Part shown: piece by piece, positions 5,309 to 6,079 of the stretch | How positions within the stretch are numbered: position 1 is the first letter of the stretch | Layout of the letters: every line of letters starts with the position of its first letter | Source: Alphaproteobacteria bacterium | GTDB taxonomy: Bacteria; Pseudomonadota; Alphaproteobacteria; Puniceispirillales; Puniceispirillaceae | Assembly (NCBI GenBank): GCA_011522945.1 | Contig: WTHY01000083.1 | Span: forward strand, 1-6,079 | Length of the DNA: 6,079 bases | Reading direction: 5' to 3' | The notes under the pieces: model-generated | What the model saw: the letters and a program-made list of their open reading frames with translations, nothing else | The model's database searches: none | Told to the model about the DNA's origin: nothing | Made by a program: the position numbers and the translations under genes

Positions 5309-5593
5309 TTGCTATTGAAACTCTATAACTCTGTGATGAGGAGAAAATATAATCCTCTGTCAAACATTCCAAATGTTGCTACAGGACATCTTGTGATGCA
5401 ATTGCTTGCATGGATGTGGTGTATCATCTTTTCCATGTGGATGGGCTCAGTCTATATTTTTGGCATTACGGCAATTGCCCACGCTACCATCATTGCTGGC
5501 ATTTTTATTACTGCTACGACCTTCTATGCGGCAAGGGTCTCGCCGTCTCTTTTCAACGAGGTTGGAAATCGCAATCTGTCTAAGCGCCAGTGA
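5309..5593 (+). CDS. Two-helix inner-membrane protein of unknown function
   Basis: The preferred frame starts at TTG 5309, five bases after a perfect AGGAGG (5298-5303), and encodes 94 residues. A short basic N-terminal segment (LYNSVMRRKYNPL, 5-17) precedes two hydrophobic helices. Helix 1 is about 28-47, rich in Trp and Met (AWMWCIIFSMWMG), and helix 2 is about 50-73. A polar basic tail ends in SKRQ. With the N-terminus positive, both ends are predicted to be cytoplasmic. The pattern around the R-K-Y-N-P motif and M-Q-x-L-A-W-M-W-C-I resembles small conserved proteins I recall from alphaproteobacteria, with no known function. The frame is also open upstream to TTG 5243 (116 residues), but that part lies before the ribosome binding site. 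ATG 5336 is possible but would place a 32-nt gap after AGGAGG. A terminator lies 126 bp after the stop. Confidence 0.7.
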   Translation: MLLKLYNSVMRRKYNPLSNIPNVATGHLVMQLLAWMWCIIFSMWMGSVYIFGITAIAHATIIAGIFITATTFYAARVSPSLFNEVGNRNLSKRQ

Positions 5594-5718
5594 TTTTTAG
5601 CGAGTGTCAAATGTGAGCTAATTGGAGCCCCTCCATAACCAGCGCAGTTAATTGTCTTATGTGCTTGCCGGTATTTTCAGGACATCTAAGACATTATACG
5701 TATGATTTATAGGTCTTG
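5594..5718. other. Stretch without a gene, between the two-helix protein and a terminator
   Basis: No open frame with a ribosome binding site is visible on either strand. The stretch contains a short dyad, GGAG-CCC-CTCC (5625-5635 region), and ATACGTAT (5696-5703), an 8-bp palindrome. On the minus strand 5693-5698 reads TATAAT, a perfect -10 hexamer, but no -35 element sits at a usual distance. It could be the 3' untranslated region of the upstream gene, or hide a small RNA ending at the terminator. Confidence 0.4.
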
Positions 5719-5748
5719 GCACAAATCGCTCGTGAGCTTGTGCTTTTT
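5719..5748 (+). terminator. Rho-independent terminator
   Basis: GCACAA (5719-5724) pairs with TTGTGC (5738-5743). An inner GCT/AGC stem closes a CGTG tetraloop after a 3-nt bulge (ATC) on the 5' side. Five T residues (5744-5748) follow directly. This is the classical layout for termination of plus-strand transcription, probably for the two-helix protein gene 126 bp upstream, or for an unseen small RNA. Confidence 0.7.
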
Positions 5749-5780
5749 ATATCTCGTTACCACTGCGCCACCGGCCTAAT

Positions 5781-5812
5781 CTCCCTAGCCACGGTATATT
5801 AAAACTAGGGGG
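5781..5812. other. Hairpin-forming inverted repeat in non-coding DNA
   Basis: CTCCCTAG (5781-5788) pairs with CTAGGGGG (5805-5812), with one G-T pair, around a 16-nt AT-rich loop; T5780-A5813 adds a ninth pair. No T-run follows on either strand, so it is not a standard terminator. It stands alone in gene-free DNA and its role is unknown. Confidence 0.4.
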
Positions 5813-5813
5813 A

Positions 5814-6009
5814 AACATCGTGCCGCTAAACTCACCTACCGAACTATTTTGGTAGCAAAAGCTTATTTACGGTTTTCCGATAAGTTTGGCGCAATAACCG
5901 GTATCGAATTATGAAAATCTATATCCAGATATTAAAGCTATATTGATAAGGCTGTAGGGATAAACAAGCTGAAATCATAGAGCCTTCACAACCCTATGTA
6001 TTCATTCAC
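5814..6009. other. Stretch without a recognisable gene
   Basis: Only very short frames occur here: an 11-codon one on the plus strand from GTG near 5820, and an 18-codon one on the minus strand. Weak dyads are present: CTACC/GGTAG (5836-5855), CGATA/TATCG (5878-5906), and the crossing pairs AAGGCT/AGCCTT and TAGGG/CCCTA (5948-5996). It lies directly downstream of the minus-strand tRNA gene. Confidence 0.4.
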
Positions 6010-6025
6010 TTTTTCAGGAAAAAAT
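6010..6025 (-). terminator. T-tract after the tRNA-Pro gene; possible weak terminator
   Basis: Read on the minus strand, six T residues follow the CCA end of the tRNA almost at once (complement of 6019-6024). Then comes CCTG and a run of A (complement of 6010-6014), so TTTTT and AAAAA could form a weak hairpin. A T-tract behind a structured tRNA can terminate transcription, but there is no strong GC stem. Confidence 0.3.
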
Positions 6026-6079
6026 TGGTCGGAGCGGCGGGATTTGAACCCACGACCCCTACACCCCCAGTATAGTGCG
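6026..6079 (-). tRNA. tRNA-Pro (anticodon GGG), 3' part only
   Basis: The minus strand, entering from the window edge, shows the 3' two-thirds of a tRNA. The anticodon stem CTATA/TGTAG closes a 7-nt loop CTGGGGG. The anticodon GGG (complement of 6066-6068) reads the proline codon CCC. The variable region is GGGTC, followed by a T arm with GTGGG, loop TTCAAAT and CCCGC. The 3' acceptor strand is CGCTCCG, the discriminator base is A, and the CCA is encoded (complement of 6026-6028). The implied 5' acceptor strand CGGAGCG and the D arm lie beyond position 6079. A first base of C is usual for tRNA-Pro. The structure is intact throughout the visible part. Confidence 0.92.

Noticed and set aside
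151..5687. GACATCT found four times on the plus strand (151, 5141, 5385, 5681)
   Set aside because: A 7-mer at this count is only mildly above expectation. The copies have no common orientation to promoters and one lies in a coding region.
5754..5776. Minus-strand GGCGCAGTGGTAACGAG, resembling a tRNA D-arm
   Set aside because: No matching acceptor, anticodon or T arm follows, and the D-stem halves do not pair. It is probably chance.
5805..5855. AGGGGG followed by GTG near 5820, resembling a ribosome binding site and start codon
   Set aside because: The frame stops after 11 codons and has no recognisable content.
6026..6079. tRNA 3' end as an integration (att) site
   Set aside because: No integrase gene and no second copy of the tRNA 3' sequence are present in the window.

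Overview
The window looks like a chromosomal piece of an alphaproteobacterium of moderate G+C content. The grounds are the protein sequences, strong AGGAGG-type ribosome binding sites, tightly overlapping genes, and a two-helix small protein of a type I recall from alphaproteobacteria. The taxonomy is an inference; nothing in the window names a genus. There is no mobile element, CRISPR array or rRNA.

Positions 1-4414 hold one plus-strand transcription unit of four genes. It starts with a GntR-family (HutC/UTRA type) regulator behind a leader containing several short inverted repeats. A flavin-containing monooxygenase (FMO) follows, and its start lies inside the end of the regulator gene. A transketolase-like enzyme split into an N-terminal (ThDP-binding) and a C-terminal (pyrimidine-binding) subunit completes the unit. 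The genes overlap or nearly touch (an ATGA overlap between the two transketolase subunits), and a long hairpin lies just after the last gene. The regulator probably senses a small metabolite and controls the unit, itself included. FMO and ThDP enzyme probably act in one catabolic or modifying pathway, but the substrate cannot be read from the sequence. Three histidines that contact sugar substrates in classical transketolase are replaced here, while the cofactor residues remain, so ordinary pentose-phosphate chemistry is doubtful.

Positions 4417-5063 hold two minus-strand genes: a small exported protein with four cysteines after its signal peptide, and upstream of it a 51-residue single-helix membrane protein with a good ribosome binding site. 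Positions 5064-5308 form a divergent regulatory region rich in short dyads. A 94-residue two-helix membrane protein follows on the plus strand, probably starting at TTG behind a perfect AGGAGG.

Positions 5594-6025 contain no convincing gene. They hold a rho-independent terminator, an 8-9 bp hairpin and other short dyads. The window ends inside a minus-strand tRNA-Pro(GGG) gene whose 3' half, with encoded CCA, is present.
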